From assembly GCA_038326725.1 (NCBI GenBank), contig JBBQKI010000004.1, positions 1 to 64,000 of the forward strand: a DNA stretch of 64,000 bases, written 5' to 3'. The position numbers and the translations under genes were made by a program. Numbering within the stretch: position 1 is the stretch's first letter; each line of letters begins with the position of its first letter. The DNA comes from JBBQKI01 sp038326725. Lineage in GTDB: Bacteria > Bacteroidota > Bacteroidia > Flavobacteriales > Flavobacteriaceae. This document shows, one piece after another, positions 1 to 9,491 of the stretch. The notes beneath the pieces are model-generated. The model was not told where the DNA came from. It saw only the letters and a list, made by a program, of their open reading frames with translations, and ran no database searches.

Positions 1-17
1 TTTCTTAGGTTTTTACC

Positions 18-362
18 TCAACCCTGTCCCAAGATCCGAATGGCCTCATCCACATTGTCCACCTCTATGATCAGCCTTTTGTAAGACTCGTCCCTAAGTT
101 CCACAACGATGCTTTTTTTATGGTCCATAACGTCACAGAAGATGGTGCCGTCCTTTACGATATATGTGCCCGCGGTTATCAGGCCTGGAATGTGAGTGCC
201 GGGTAACCGTAACCCCATTATCCAATTCAGATTTTCGGTGTTAGGGTAAGCCCTTATAATATTATTGCTCGGAATGCTGATCTCGCTCTTAAGTGCCCAT
301 AATTTGTGCAGCCCTTTTACTTCAAACACGAAGTTGTCTGCCTTTTTTTCAATAGTTACCAT
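18..362 (-). CDS. Small PH-like hypothetical protein
   Basis: A 114-residue soluble protein with no signal peptide or membrane segment. Alternating beta-strand-like segments end in a short helix (VDEAIRIL), and the motif GLRLPGTHIPGL sits in the middle. This resembles the small bacterial PH-like fold found in proteins of unknown function. The fold assignment is inferred from pattern only. It is the last gene on the minus strand at the window edge, and its neighbour on that strand is the DUF4256 gene. No catalytic motif is visible, and its function is unknown. Confidence 0.55.
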   Translation of the reverse strand: MVTIEKKADNFVFEVKGLHKLWALKSEISIPSNNIIRAYPNTENLNWIMGLRLPGTHIPGLITAGTYIVKDGTIFCDVMDHKKSIVVELRDESYKRLIIEVDNVDEAIRILGQG

Positions 363-485
363 TTTAATTTAATTAATCGGTTAGTTTGTGACTAAGTTAA
401 AAATAAAAGCCAAATTATGGCAACAACTGGTAGTGGTGGTTTTTGTTTCTCGTTTCTTACTTCTTACTACTTGATTGTAAACAAA

Positions 486-1055
486 TCAGACCTTGAGAGA
501 GCCTCGGAACCCACGAGCGCCATAGTAGGATTCTGCTCCGTTGTGATAGACGAAAATCTTCCCAAAGCGGTTATCACAAAAGAGGGCACCACCCAGTTTC
601 CTAATTTCCGGAGGGGTTTTTACCCAATTCGATGTTTTCAAATCGAAATTCCCGAGTTGCTGAAGCTCGCGGTATTCTTCCTCCGTTAACATCTCTATCC
701 CCATCTCGGAGGCCATGCCCAAGGCGCTGTGCTTGGGCTTATGTTCCTTACGGGAGCTTAGCGCATCCGGATCGTAGCAAATACTCCTGCGGCCTTTGGG
801 GCTTTCCGCTGAACAATCATAAAAAAAGTATTCACCAGTTTTTTTGTCAATGCCCACCACGTCCGGCCCCCCCCCAGTGGTTTCCATTTCGTTGAGCGAC
901 CACAGTTTTTCTGGATTGGCTTCTAGCCTAGACTGCACTTTGGCCCATTCCAGGTCTTTATGGCGGACCATGTTTTCTTCGAAACGGTTTTTTAAAGTGC
1001 TAAGCATTTCTTCACTTTGTGACGTTAATAGTTTCTTTTTATTGGCTGTTGTCAT
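486..1055 (-). CDS. DUF4256 domain-containing protein
   Basis: A 189-residue protein matching the DUF4256 family. It opens with a charged helical segment, followed by a core with METTGGGPDVVG, then FFYDCSAESPKGRRSICYD, and ends with GGALFCDNRFGKIFVYHNG and YYGARGFRG. These blocks are typical of the family, whose role is unknown. The TGGGPD stretch is encoded by a run of nine guanines on the coding strand (867-875), which keeps the frame here but is a likely slippage or sequencing-error site. There is no signal peptide, so it is probably cytoplasmic. Confidence 0.85.
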   Translation of the reverse strand: MTTANKKKLLTSQSEEMLSTLKNRFEENMVRHKDLEWAKVQSRLEANPEKLWSLNEMETTGGGPDVVGIDKKTGEYFFYDCSAESPKGRRSICYDPDALSSRKEHKPKHSALGMASEMGIEMLTEEEYRELQQLGNFDLKTSNWVKTPPEIRKLGGALFCDNRFGKIFVYHNGAESYYGARGFRGSLKV

Positions 1056-1173
1056 AAAATAATTTTGATTGTGTCTAGTTTTTATAAATCCGTAAGCCTA
1101 GAATAATAGTGTTAAAAATTAATGAAGAAAAGAGTTGTTTTTTTACCTCATTTCTTTGTGCTAAGGTTCTTGA

Positions 1174-2484
1174 TCATTGCTTTAAAATCTTATTATACCT
1201 TTCAATGAGGTCTTGCATGTCGTTTTCTTCGTTTATGGTCTGCTTCCCAATATTCAAAACCATCTTGGCATGTTTGTTTAAAGCCTTTTTGTGTTTGTCT
1301 TTTATAGTGAAACCTTGAATAGTTATCAAAGCCTCCATCAAGCGAATTATGACCGCAGTGCTTCCTCCTGAAAATTGCCTTATTTGGTTGAATGATGCAT
1401 CCAATACACCCTCAAAGTCAAAAGTGTCTGCAATAATTCTAAGCTTTCCTTCATCATCAAACCGATACTTTGATGGAAATTTTGCCTGAGCTAAGTAAGA
1501 CATGTTAGATGTTAGGTTATCAATACAAGTAATGGCAGTAAAGGGATCATTTACTCCGGGAGAAAGGGCACGTGCAGCCATTTCTACTATTTGGTGAATG
1601 GAGTATTCTATATCTTGTTGGGGTGTTTTGGTTTTTCCGATCACCAATTGGTCAAGGATTGTTTCCAACTTATCTTTTTCCCATTTGGCGTTTAAGTATA
1701 ACACTCCTATATCCAAATCTTTTACAAGGTAACTGCCGGGCCTATAATAAAGTTTAAAAAGAGCATTATTCTTTGTGACCACTTCCATTAAAGTTTCACT
1801 ATCAATATACTGGAGATAACCGCTTTTAGGCGATAATATCGATATGCTCTCATTGTAAGCTGATATAGCCGTAATGGTGTCAACGATTTCATCTTCTTCT
1901 TTTTCCTCCCCTATTTCTTCGGGAAACAGTGTTTTTACCTGCTTGGAAATAAACTCGGAAATTTCAGCTATAACTTTGTCAGCCTGAATACTCGTGGCAA
2001 TTTGGTGAATAAATATGATTAGCAGTATAATGTTGGCAATGGTAGCTAAAATGGCCACAAGTATGGATATGGAAGGGATAAAGACATAATCATTACTTTG
2101 TTTTATGGCATTTAAAACGAGTAGGCAATATAGGTAAGTGGCAACGTATGAGCCCAGTACTATTTGATTGAGACGAACATACATGAAGTTTTTAATAAGT
2201 CGAGGCCCAAATTGCGAAGAAGCCAATGTCAAGACTACAAGCGTTACTGAGAAGACAGTGCCTGCCACACCTATCATTGCACCGGATATAGTTGATAATA
2301 TACTTCGTGCAGAATCAGAGCTATTAACCAAGAAAAAACGAAACCAGCCTTCTATGGAAATATTTAAATAATTATCTAAGGTTACTAATCCTATGGATAA
2401 AATGATTGATAACCCTATGATTAGTATAGGTAAAAACCAAAAAGTGGCGAATAACTTTTTATAAAAGAACTGTAATTTTTTCAT
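1174..2484 (-). CDS. DUF2254 family membrane protein
   Basis: A 436-residue integral membrane protein of the DUF2254 family. About four hydrophobic segments fill the first 165 residues (one near residues 14-37, one near 66-90, two around 105-165). A soluble C-terminal half follows, with the family-typical block ALSPGVNDPFTAITCIDNL. The glycine-rich second helix, SGAMIGVAGTVFSVTLVVL, is also typical. Its molecular function is not established. It stands alone on the minus strand and no operon partner is obvious. Confidence 0.85.
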   Translation of the reverse strand: MKKLQFFYKKLFATFWFLPILIIGLSIILSIGLVTLDNYLNISIEGWFRFFLVNSSDSARSILSTISGAMIGVAGTVFSVTLVVLTLASSQFGPRLIKNFMYVRLNQIVLGSYVATYLYCLLVLNAIKQSNDYVFIPSISILVAILATIANIILLIIFIHQIATSIQADKVIAEISEFISKQVKTLFPEEIGEEKEEDEIVDTITAISAYNESISILSPKSGYLQYIDSETLMEVVTKNNALFKLYYRPGSYLVKDLDIGVLYLNAKWEKDKLETILDQLVIGKTKTPQQDIEYSIHQIVEMAARALSPGVNDPFTAITCIDNLTSNMSYLAQAKFPSKYRFDDEGKLRIIADTFDFEGVLDASFNQIRQFSGGSTAVIIRLMEALITIQGFTIKDKHKKALNKHAKMVLNIGKQTINEENDMQDLIERYNKILKQ

Positions 2485-2522
2485 GCTAATAAGATAAGTC
2501 TATTTTCAAGATTTATATTATT

Positions 2523-2932
2523 TTAGTTTCTATGCATTAATGAAAGAAAAGGTGGCAGATTGGCGGTCGTTAAACGTTCTTCAATTCGGGTGTCAACTTG
2601 AACTACACAAAATGAATTCCCATCTGGGTCAAGTAAAACTCAAAGTCCCATTCATTCATTCTTGTTGCACCTAAGTTAATCAATCTATCTACTTCCTCCT
2701 TTTGATTTTCATTTATTAAGTCTATATGGTGTCTTTTAGGTTTTTCGGAAGTTGTTAGTTTTAGTGATAATTGTACCCCCCTCCGGTTTTGGGTATAAGG
2801 ATAAAAGTCCTCGTCTGGCATGCGTTTTAGTTCGTAGTTCAATGCCTTACTCCAAAATGTAATATTCAAGTATTTAACTCCCCAGACCATTGAAAGAATA
2901 TTTAGTCCCATAAATATTATCAAATTAGTCAA
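2523..2932 (-). pseudogene. Frameshifted VOC/glyoxalase-fold protein
   Basis: The open frame (2603-2932) contains pieces of a short VOC superfamily protein: FWSKALNYELK, GVQLSLKL, RHHIDL and EEVDRLINLGATR. After EWDFEF it runs into a short off-frame tail and stops. Another frame continues with LDPDGNSFCVVQVDTR, the conserved VOC C-terminus, down to a stop at 2523. The stretch YPYTQNRR before GVQLSLKL also looks out of frame; shifting by one base gives ILIPKTGGG, which fits the family. Three single-base indels, at T-, G- and T-runs, would restore one continuous gene. It is either a recent pseudogene or a patch of sequencing error. Confidence 0.7.
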
Positions 2933-3192
2933 TGTATTTTATTTATCAGCGAAAGGCTCAGTTTACTTGCAACTAACACTCAAATATACACATGTTTTTA
3001 AAAGGTAGAACCCTATTCATCCAAACCTCGAAACAAACATATTTGTTTTTCTTTGGATGCCACTTCCATGCACAGTTACTGCTAATTCACTTATTCACTC
3101 ACTACCCCCCCCCAAATAATTTTATAAACACGTATTCCTGCCTTCCTCATTTTTAATAACTTTAATCCGCTAACCATCAAACCACTACCAAA

Positions 3193-4432
3193 ATGGCTGT
3201 TATTGATTTTACAACAACCCCTGAAATACAGAAAATTCTTGCCCGTTGCCAGCAACTCAAACACAACAACGCCCGCTTCTCGGATATTGAAGACGCCGGA
3301 GGCCACCAGTATGTGGACCTGGTTCAGGAAGGCGGTGGAGTTCTAGGCATTGCGCTGGTGGGCTATACATACGTGCTGGAAAATGCCGGTATCCGCTTTT
3401 TTAGCTTGGCGGGAACATCTGCGGGGCCATCAACACCATGATGATGGCGTCCTTGGGCAGGATACAGGACGCCAAGTCAGAAAAAGTATTGGACATCCTA
3501 AACCGAAAAGACCTTTTCGACTTGGTGGATGGCGATAAGGTGATCAAAAAAATGATCACCAAACTCATCAACGAAGAACCGGGATTTAAAGTAGCGCTCA
3601 TTTGGAACGGTCTTAAAATCTATAAAATTCTAAAAGATAAACTGGGACTAAACCCCGCAAACAATTTTGCGGACTGGATAAAGACCGAACTGAATAAGAA
3701 CGGCATCAACACCATGGCCGATATCATTGCCTGCGCAGGCAATTGCCGGCGGGTATAAAAAACGTGGGCGGCGGCACGGTGGATGGTTTGGACCCCAAAC
3801 TGGCTATCATCACTTCCGAAATCACCACCCACACCAAAGTAGTGCTCCCCCAAATGTCCGGAATGTACTGGAAGGACCCCGACTCCGTTTCGCCTGCAGA
3901 GCTGGTGCGGGCTTCCATGTCCATTCCCTTTTTCTTTGAACCCTACGAGTTAAAGAATCTGCCACATGCTGGCGCCACCAATGAGGCAAGTTGGGAAGCC
4001 TTTGCCAGCTATCAAGGCCCGGTACCACCTGCAGTAAAATTTGTGGATGGCGGATTGCTTTCCAACTTTCCAATAAATGTGTTCCACCGTTCGGACGGGG
4101 GCATTCCGCGGATGCCAACTTTTGGGGCAAGGCTGATTGCCTACCGCAGCACCTTTTCCAACACCAAGACTATAATTTCCATGAGCGGGTCCATGATTAG
4201 CACCATGCGGCAGATATATGACTATGATTTCTTGATCAAAAACCCGGATTACAGCAAGCTTATCTGCCGGATTGATGCGGACCTAAAGTTCAACTGGCTG
4301 GACTTCGGCATGAGCAAGACCGATCAAATAAAGCTTTTTGAAATGGGTGCCGCTAAAGCCATTGAGTTTTTGGAAACTTTTAACTGGGAAGAATATAAAA
4401 AGAACCGAGGCCTATTGGCGAAGGTGGGGTAG
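3193..4432 (+). pseudogene. Patatin-like phospholipase, two frameshifts
   Basis: Three successive frames together encode one patatin-like protein of about 413 residues. The first piece (3193 to about 3425) carries the glycine-rich oxyanion region GGGVLGIALVGYTYVLE and the nucleophile elbow GTSAG. The second piece (about 3424-3742) resumes with AINTMMMASLG. The third (about 3743-4432) holds the catalytic aspartate motif FVDGGLLSNFPI. Each junction needs one extra base: a fifth G at 3422-3425 and a third T near 3743. Patatins are serine-aspartate dyad acyl hydrolases, and both catalytic motifs survive. It could be a young pseudogene or homopolymer miscalls. Confidence 0.8.
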
Positions 4433-4467
4433 TTGATTGGTTGATTAGTTGTTGGTTGATTATTGAT

Positions 4468-4515
4468 GGTGGGTAGTGTTGGTTGGTGGACACAGCCCTT
4501 TACTCACTACCCACC
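4468..4515. repeat. Imperfect inverted repeat
   Basis: GGTGGGTAGTG at 4468-4478 is matched by CACTACCCACC at 4505-4515. Short TTGATT/TTGGTT tandem units lie just before it. It lies between the broken patatin gene and katE. It could fold into a hairpin with a 26-base loop but lacks a T-run, so a terminator role is weak. Confidence 0.5.
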
Positions 4516-4602
4516 AACCATTACCAAGGTTGTTTTCTCGCTTTATTTTTTGCTCAAGGCACCGCACTCCTTACTACCCTTTCCCAACTATTTTAAAATA
4601 TG

Positions 4603-4610
4603 TATCTTTA
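4603..4610 (+). promoter_or_regulatory. Candidate -7 box of katE
   Basis: TATCTTTA lies 31 bases before the katE start. It differs from the Bacteroidota -7 consensus TAnnTTTG only in the last base. No TTG is seen at the expected -33 distance, so the call is tentative. Confidence 0.35.
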
Positions 4611-4640
4611 AGGCAAGTGATTTAATTTTATAAAAAAGCT

Positions 4641-6791
4641 ATGAAAAAAGAGAAGAAAACCGAATCAAAAAAGATTGATGACCTGAGCCGAAACACCGAA
4701 GACGGCACCGACCAGTTCATCACTACCAACCAAGGCCTGCGAATCAACGACAACCAGAACTCGCTAAAGGCTGGGGAACGCGGTCCCTCCCTACTTGAAG
4801 ACTTTATACTGCGCGAGAAAATCACCCATTTTGACCACGAGCGTATTCCGGAAAGGATAGTGCACGCGCGTGGCTCTGGAGCCCATGGATATTTTCAGGT
4901 TTATAAACCCATGAAGAAATACACCAAGGCGGGCTTCCTCAATGACCCTGGACGCAAGACTCCCGTCTTCGTAAGGTTTTCAACGGTGGCTGGCTCCCTT
5001 GGTTCCACCGACTTAGCACGGGACGTTAGAGGCTTTTCCACCAAGTTCTATACCGATGAGGGCATTTATGACCTTGTGGGCAACAACGTACCCGTATTCT
5101 TTATTCAGGACGCCATGAAATTCCCAGATTTGGTTCACGCCGTAAAGCCGGAACCGAACAAGGGCATTCCCCAAGCCGCTTCCGCCCACGACACCTTTTG
5201 GGATTTTATTTCCCTCATGCCGGAGTCCGCACACATGATCATGTGGGTGATGTCCGATAGGGCAATCCCCCGTAGTTTACGGATGATTGAAGGCTTTGGC
5301 GTTCACACCTTTCGCCTTGTAAATGAAGCAGGTAAGTCCCACTTCGTAAAGTTTCACTGGAAGCCTTTATTGGGAACCCATTCCGTACTTTGGGACGAAG
5401 CAGTCAAGATTTCGGGAGCCGATTCCGACTTCCACAGACGCGATCTTTTTGATGCAATAGACAATGGCGATTTCCCCGAATGGGAACTTGGGGTACAGAT
5501 TATCCCTGAGGAGGACGAACATAAATTCGACTTCGACCTTTTGGACGCCACCAAGCTAGTGCCGGAGGAAGAAGTGCCAGTACAACGCATAGGGAAATTG
5601 ACCTTAAATCGTAACCCGGACAACTTCTTTGCGGAAACCGAACAGGTGGCCTTTCACCCCGGCCATTTGGTGCCGGGTATTGAGTTTACCAACGATCCAC
5701 TTTTGCAAGGCAGGTTATTTTCCTATACCGATACGCAGCTTTCGCGCTTGGGCAGTCCGAATTTCCATGAAATCCCCATTAACCGTTCCGTGGCGCCAAT
5801 TCATAACAACCAGCGCGACGGCCATATGCGGCAACAAATAAATAAGGGCCAGACCCACTACCATCCCAATTCCTTGGGCGGGGGCTGTCCATACCAAGCA
5901 ATGATGAGCGAAGGCGGATTTACAAGTTATGGCGAAAAGATGGATGGCCGCAAAGTACGCGACCGAAGTGAGAGCTTTAAGGACCACTTTAGTCAAGCCA
6001 CCATGTTCTTCAACAGCCAAACAGAAATAGAGAAGCAACACATCATAAATGCGCTGACGTTTGAATTGGGCAAGGTAAAGACCGTTGCCATTCGCGAGCG
6101 AATGGTGGGCATCCTTTCGCAGATTGAGATGCGGATAGCCAAAGAGGTGGCCACTGGCTTAGGAATTAAAACCGTCCCCAAACCGCAACGACCCATTAAC
6201 CATGGCGTTCCTGCAGATGCGGACCAAAGCAAATATGAACCCATCAAATCCAACCCAAAAACCAAAACCTCCAAGGCCTTGAGTTTGTTTCATGACAACC
6301 CCAAAACAATCAAGACGAGGCAGGTTGCTTTTTTATGTGCGGACGGGGTGGATGGCCCTTCCGTGGATAAAATGAAGAATGCTTTGGAAAAAGGCGGAGC
6401 CAATGTAAAAATAGTTGCCCCACATCATGGGGAGATAAGCACCGCGACCGGCAAAAACCTAAAAGTGGACGATAGCTTCCTGACCGGGGCTCCCTTTGTG
6501 TTTGATGCCTTTTACGTCCCGGACGGCGCCAAAAGCGTTGAAGCCCTGTTGAAGGAAGCAGCCGCTTTGGAATTTTTGGACCAGGGCTATAAACATTTAA
6601 AACCCATAGCCGGCGCTGGTGACGCCGAGAAGTTGTTTGCCCGAGCAAGTTTTGCAGGGACCATAGGCTCCAAAAAAGCTGATAAGGCAGGGGTCTTGTT
6701 AAGCAAGGGAAAGGATGCTGATAAAATGGTCAATTCCTTTATCGCCTTGATGGAAGGCCATAAAGTTTGGAGCCGTACAGAATTAATGTAG
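4641..6791 (+). CDS. katE: Large-subunit catalase, HPII/KatE type
   Basis: A 716-residue monofunctional haem catalase of the large-subunit clade, which converts hydrogen peroxide to water and oxygen in the cytoplasm. The active-site histidine is in VHARGSGAHGYF (about H75). The distal asparagine is in DLVGNNVPVFFIQD, and the proximal haem-ligand tyrosine region is FSYTDTQLSRLG. From about residue 565 a DJ-1/PfpI-like domain begins (QVAFLCADGVDGPSVDKM), the feature that separates large from small catalases. The length fits E. coli KatE (753 residues). It is monocistronic, with a TATCTTTA box at 4603-4610 and a strong terminator after the stop. Confidence 0.95.
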   Translation: MKKEKKTESKKIDDLSRNTEDGTDQFITTNQGLRINDNQNSLKAGERGPSLLEDFILREKITHFDHERIPERIVHARGSGAHGYFQVYKPMKKYTKAGFLNDPGRKTPVFVRFSTVAGSLGSTDLARDVRGFSTKFYTDEGIYDLVGNNVPVFFIQDAMKFPDLVHAVKPEPNKGIPQAASAHDTFWDFISLMPESAHMIMWVMSDRAIPRSLRMIEGFGVHTFRLVNEAGKSHFVKFHWKPLLGTHSVLWDEAVKISGADSDFHRRDLFDAIDNGDFPEWELGVQIIPEEDEHKFDFDLLDATKLVPEEEVPVQRIGKLTLNRNPDNFFAETEQVAFHPGHLVPGIEFTNDPLLQGRLFSYTDTQLSRLGSPNFHEIPINRSVAPIHNNQRDGHMRQQINKGQTHYHPNSLGGGCPYQAMMSEGGFTSYGEKMDGRKVRDRSESFKDHFSQATMFFNSQTEIEKQHIINALTFELGKVKTVAIRERMVGILSQIEMRIAKEVATGLGIKTVPKPQRPINHGVPADADQSKYEPIKSNPKTKTSKALSLFHDNPKTIKTRQVAFLCADGVDGPSVDKMKNALEKGGANVKIVAPHHGEISTATGKNLKVDDSFLTGAPFVFDAFYVPDGAKSVEALLKEAAALEFLDQGYKHLKPIAGAGDAEKLFARASFAGTIGSKKADKAGVLLSKGKDADKMVNSFIALMEGHKVWSRTELM

Positions 6792-6815
6792 TAATCCTCA
6801 TTTAATTTTTAAAAG

Positions 6816-6849
6816 AAAACCCGGAAAGGAAATGCCTTTTCGGGTTTTT
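6816..6849 (+). terminator. Rho-independent terminator of katE
   Basis: AAAACCCGGAAAGG pairs with CCTTTTCGGGTTTT (one G-U pair) around a short loop and ends in a T-run. It sits 25 bases after the katE stop. The A-rich left flank means it could also work on the minus strand for the convergent J-domain gene. Confidence 0.85.
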
Positions 6850-6899
6850 ATAATTTATTCAATAACATTCAAATTCACGCCCTCTAACTACTACCCTAA

Positions 6900-7352
6900 T
6901 TAAACAGCCATCTCCAGATCCTTCTTCGATTTCCTATAAAGGTAATTATTGAAAATATTCCTTTTGGCAAAGCGGTATTGCTTGTCCGAATTGATCATCT
7001 TAACGAACAGCTTTTTGTCCACACCAAAGTATTCATACGTTGTGCCGTCCAAAAAGGTAATTTCAAGTACCAAGCCTTTATGATGAAAATCGGTAATGCC
7101 GGTTTCAGAGGTAGTAATATTGTAGGCTTCAAGGTTGGATGCTTTGGTTTCAGGCGCAATGCTGACCAAGAAATGATAGGCGTCAATTATTTTGCGGCTG
7201 TTCCTTTCGGCTTCTTCGGCCATGGCATCGCCCGCCATAAATTTGTCCGGGTGCCATTCCTTCACCAAGTTGCGATAGGTAGTTTTAAGTTGCTTCAGGT
7301 CGATATCCTTTTCAACAGAGAATAGTTTTTTGTATTCGTTGATGCGCTTCAT
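6900..7352 (-). CDS. J-domain protein with C-terminal KTSC domain
   Basis: A 150-residue protein of two parts. Residues 1-70 form a DnaJ-type J-domain with the HPD tripeptide (LVKEWHPDKF), expected to stimulate an Hsp70 ATPase. Residues 85-145 match the KTSC domain (LVLEITFLDGTTYEYFGVDKKLF ends in a basic tail), a small domain of unknown role often found alone. The middle lacks the Gly/Phe-rich and zinc-finger parts of true DnaJ, so this is a specialised co-chaperone at most. It is convergent with katE. The domain calls are by motif; a partner Hsp70 is inferred. Confidence 0.75.
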   Translation of the reverse strand: MKRINEYKKLFSVEKDIDLKQLKTTYRNLVKEWHPDKFMAGDAMAEEAERNSRKIIDAYHFLVSIAPETKASNLEAYNITTSETGITDFHHKGLVLEITFLDGTTYEYFGVDKKLFVKMINSDKQYRFAKRNIFNNYLYRKSKKDLEMAV

Positions 7353-7614
7353 AAACGGCTTTTTTTAAATCAGCCGCGAAACTACGCTATTTTCTTTGAA
7401 TGAAATTGAATTTACGAAATGTTTAATAAGAATTAATACCCATTAGGGTAATGCTAATGAATGAGTTATAAGTGGCTTAATAATTTTAATGAAAAAAATG
7501 GCATCCATATAAATGAAACCTCAAAATCTGTATATTTAGCAGGAGTTTGTCCTTAATTAATCCTTGTGCGCAACAATGGATTTAATGAGTATCTGCCCAA
7601 CCAAAAAAAGAAGA

Positions 7615-9411
7615 ATGGGATACGAAGCCTATGTTACCCTTGCGGTAATTGTTATTGCCTTTATACTTTTTGCACTTGAATATTTCAGCATAGATCATAT
7701 TTCCATCTGCGTGGTAGTGGTTTTGGTTATAACAGGGGTGCTTAGTCCCGAAGATGGCGTAAAGGGTTTTGCCAATCCGGCCACCATTACGGTTGCGGCT
7801 ATGTTCGTTCTTAGTGATGCCCTGCTGCGGACGGGAATCGTGGACAGCATCACGCCTCTTTTTATAAGGATGATTCAGAAAAGCTATTATTTATCCATTA
7901 TCGGGATTACTACCATTACGGGTTCCATCAGTGCTTTCGTCAACAATACGCCTGTGGTCGCAACATTCATTCCTATAGTGACTAGTGCGGCCAAAAAAAC
8001 GAATACCCCTGCATCAAAACTATTGATCCCGCTTTCCTATGGGGCTATTTTTGGCGGTACCTGTACGCTGATTGGGACTTCCACCAATCTTTTGATAAGC
8101 GGGATAGCCGTTAGTTTTGGGTTGGAACCTTTCGGGATGTTTTTGATGGCGCCCATGGGGCTTATCTTCTTTTTAGGAGGGGTGATATATTTAGCCATTT
8201 TTTCAAATAAACTGCTACCGGATCAAACGGTAAGCTCCGACCTTAGCGAAGCAGTCAACCTTAAAAACTACCTTACCGAGATAAAGGTGATTAAAAGCTT
8301 TCATGACGATAAAACTCCGATAACTCTCGGGAACCTCTTTAAAAAAGACGGGATGAAAGTTTATGTAAACCAGCTGCAACGGGGCGATGAGATCATCAAG
8401 AATCCCCCGGTGGATTTTATGTTGCAGGAAGGCGACCATTTACTGGTGCGCGGCGAAAAAGAGAAAATTAAAAATTTATTGAAAAATGAAGCCTTGAACA
8501 TCTCCAGCAAATTGGGGACGCGCATCTTCCAATCTCAGGAAACTAAATTGATTGAAATAATCCTCTTGCCCAATTCGGAATTGATAAACAAGCAACTAGA
8601 CGATACCGATTTCTTTCAGAAATACCGTTCAAAAGTATTGGCCATCCGCCAGCGCGGAAAGCAGACCGTGGACGATGTAACGCTAGTTCGCTTAAGGGTG
8701 GGCGATATTATTTTGTTGCAAACCGATGACGACGGGGCTAAATTGCTTCAGGCTAGCGAACGAAAACGCCGGGCCCCGTTTATATCCTTGAGCCAATCGG
8801 GGATCAAAAAGATCAACAAAAAGAAGTTGTCCATTGCGGTATTAACCATTGCTACTGTAGTGCTGTTGGCTTCTTTTGAAATTTTAGATATCATGACCGC
8901 TTCCTTGGCCGGGATAGCAGTGCTCATTTTTTCGAATATCACCTCTACGGAAGATGCTTATAGAGCCATAGACTGGAAAGTAATAATCTTGTTGGCGGGG
9001 GCATTGAGTATTGGCGAGGCTATGCAACAAAGCGGGTTGTCCACCATTCTTGCAAATTGGTTGGCGGATAGTGCAGGAGCGTTTTTGGGCGCTACCCTAT
9101 TGGTTTCGCTGTTGTACCTCATCACCACTGTTTTAACCGGCGTGATGTCTAACAATGCCACAGCTGCGCTCTTAGCCCCCATTGCGATTTCGCTCGCCGT
9201 TTCCTTTGATGTAAGCCCCATCCCCTTTTTAATGGCCATCGCTTTTGCCGCCAGTGCGGATTTTATGACGCCCATTGGCTATCAAACCAATACGATGGTT
9301 TACAGCGCGGGCAATTATGCCTTTAAGGATTTCCTAAGGATAGGCACACCATTGCACATTTTGTTTTGGATACTGGCCACCTTTTTAATCCCGTATTTTT
9401 ATCCGTTGTAA
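7615..9411 (+). CDS. SLC13-family permease with RCK_C domains
   Basis: A membrane transporter of the SLC13/DASS (sodium-coupled anion symporter) family, about 598 residues from the ATG at 7615. N- and C-terminal halves carry hydrophobic helices and the paired family motifs NNTPVVATFIP and MSNNATAALLAP. A central hydrophilic part (about residues 200-400) contains two RCK_C (TrkA-C) domains, seen as LQEGDHLLVRGEKEKI and LRVGDIILLQTDDD, which probably sense a ligand. The substrate is not clear from sequence; sulfate is frequent for this architecture. The open frame extends to a TTG at 7564, but homologous proteins start at the MGYEAYVTL region. Confidence 0.85.
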   Translation: MGYEAYVTLAVIVIAFILFALEYFSIDHISICVVVVLVITGVLSPEDGVKGFANPATITVAAMFVLSDALLRTGIVDSITPLFIRMIQKSYYLSIIGITTITGSISAFVNNTPVVATFIPIVTSAAKKTNTPASKLLIPLSYGAIFGGTCTLIGTSTNLLISGIAVSFGLEPFGMFLMAPMGLIFFLGGVIYLAIFSNKLLPDQTVSSDLSEAVNLKNYLTEIKVIKSFHDDKTPITLGNLFKKDGMKVYVNQLQRGDEIIKNPPVDFMLQEGDHLLVRGEKEKIKNLLKNEALNISSKLGTRIFQSQETKLIEIILLPNSELINKQLDDTDFFQKYRSKVLAIRQRGKQTVDDVTLVRLRVGDIILLQTDDDGAKLLQASERKRRAPFISLSQSGIKKINKKKLSIAVLTIATVVLLASFEILDIMTASLAGIAVLIFSNITSTEDAYRAIDWKVIILLAGALSIGEAMQQSGLSTILANWLADSAGAFLGATLLVSLLYLITTVLTGVMSNNATAALLAPIAISLAVSFDVSPIPFLMAIAFAASADFMTPIGYQTNTMVYSAGNYAFKDFLRIGTPLHILFWILATFLIPYFYPL

Positions 9412-9491
9412 GAATTGTAAGGATTAAGAAATATGGATTTAAGAATTGGGAAATTTTTATATATTGCGCTTCCCTTAAAAAAAAATAATAC

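Noticed and set aside
3438..3758. Programmed frameshifting in the patatin gene
   Set aside because: Two separate shifts in the same direction without slippery heptamers or downstream structure fit decay or sequencing error better.
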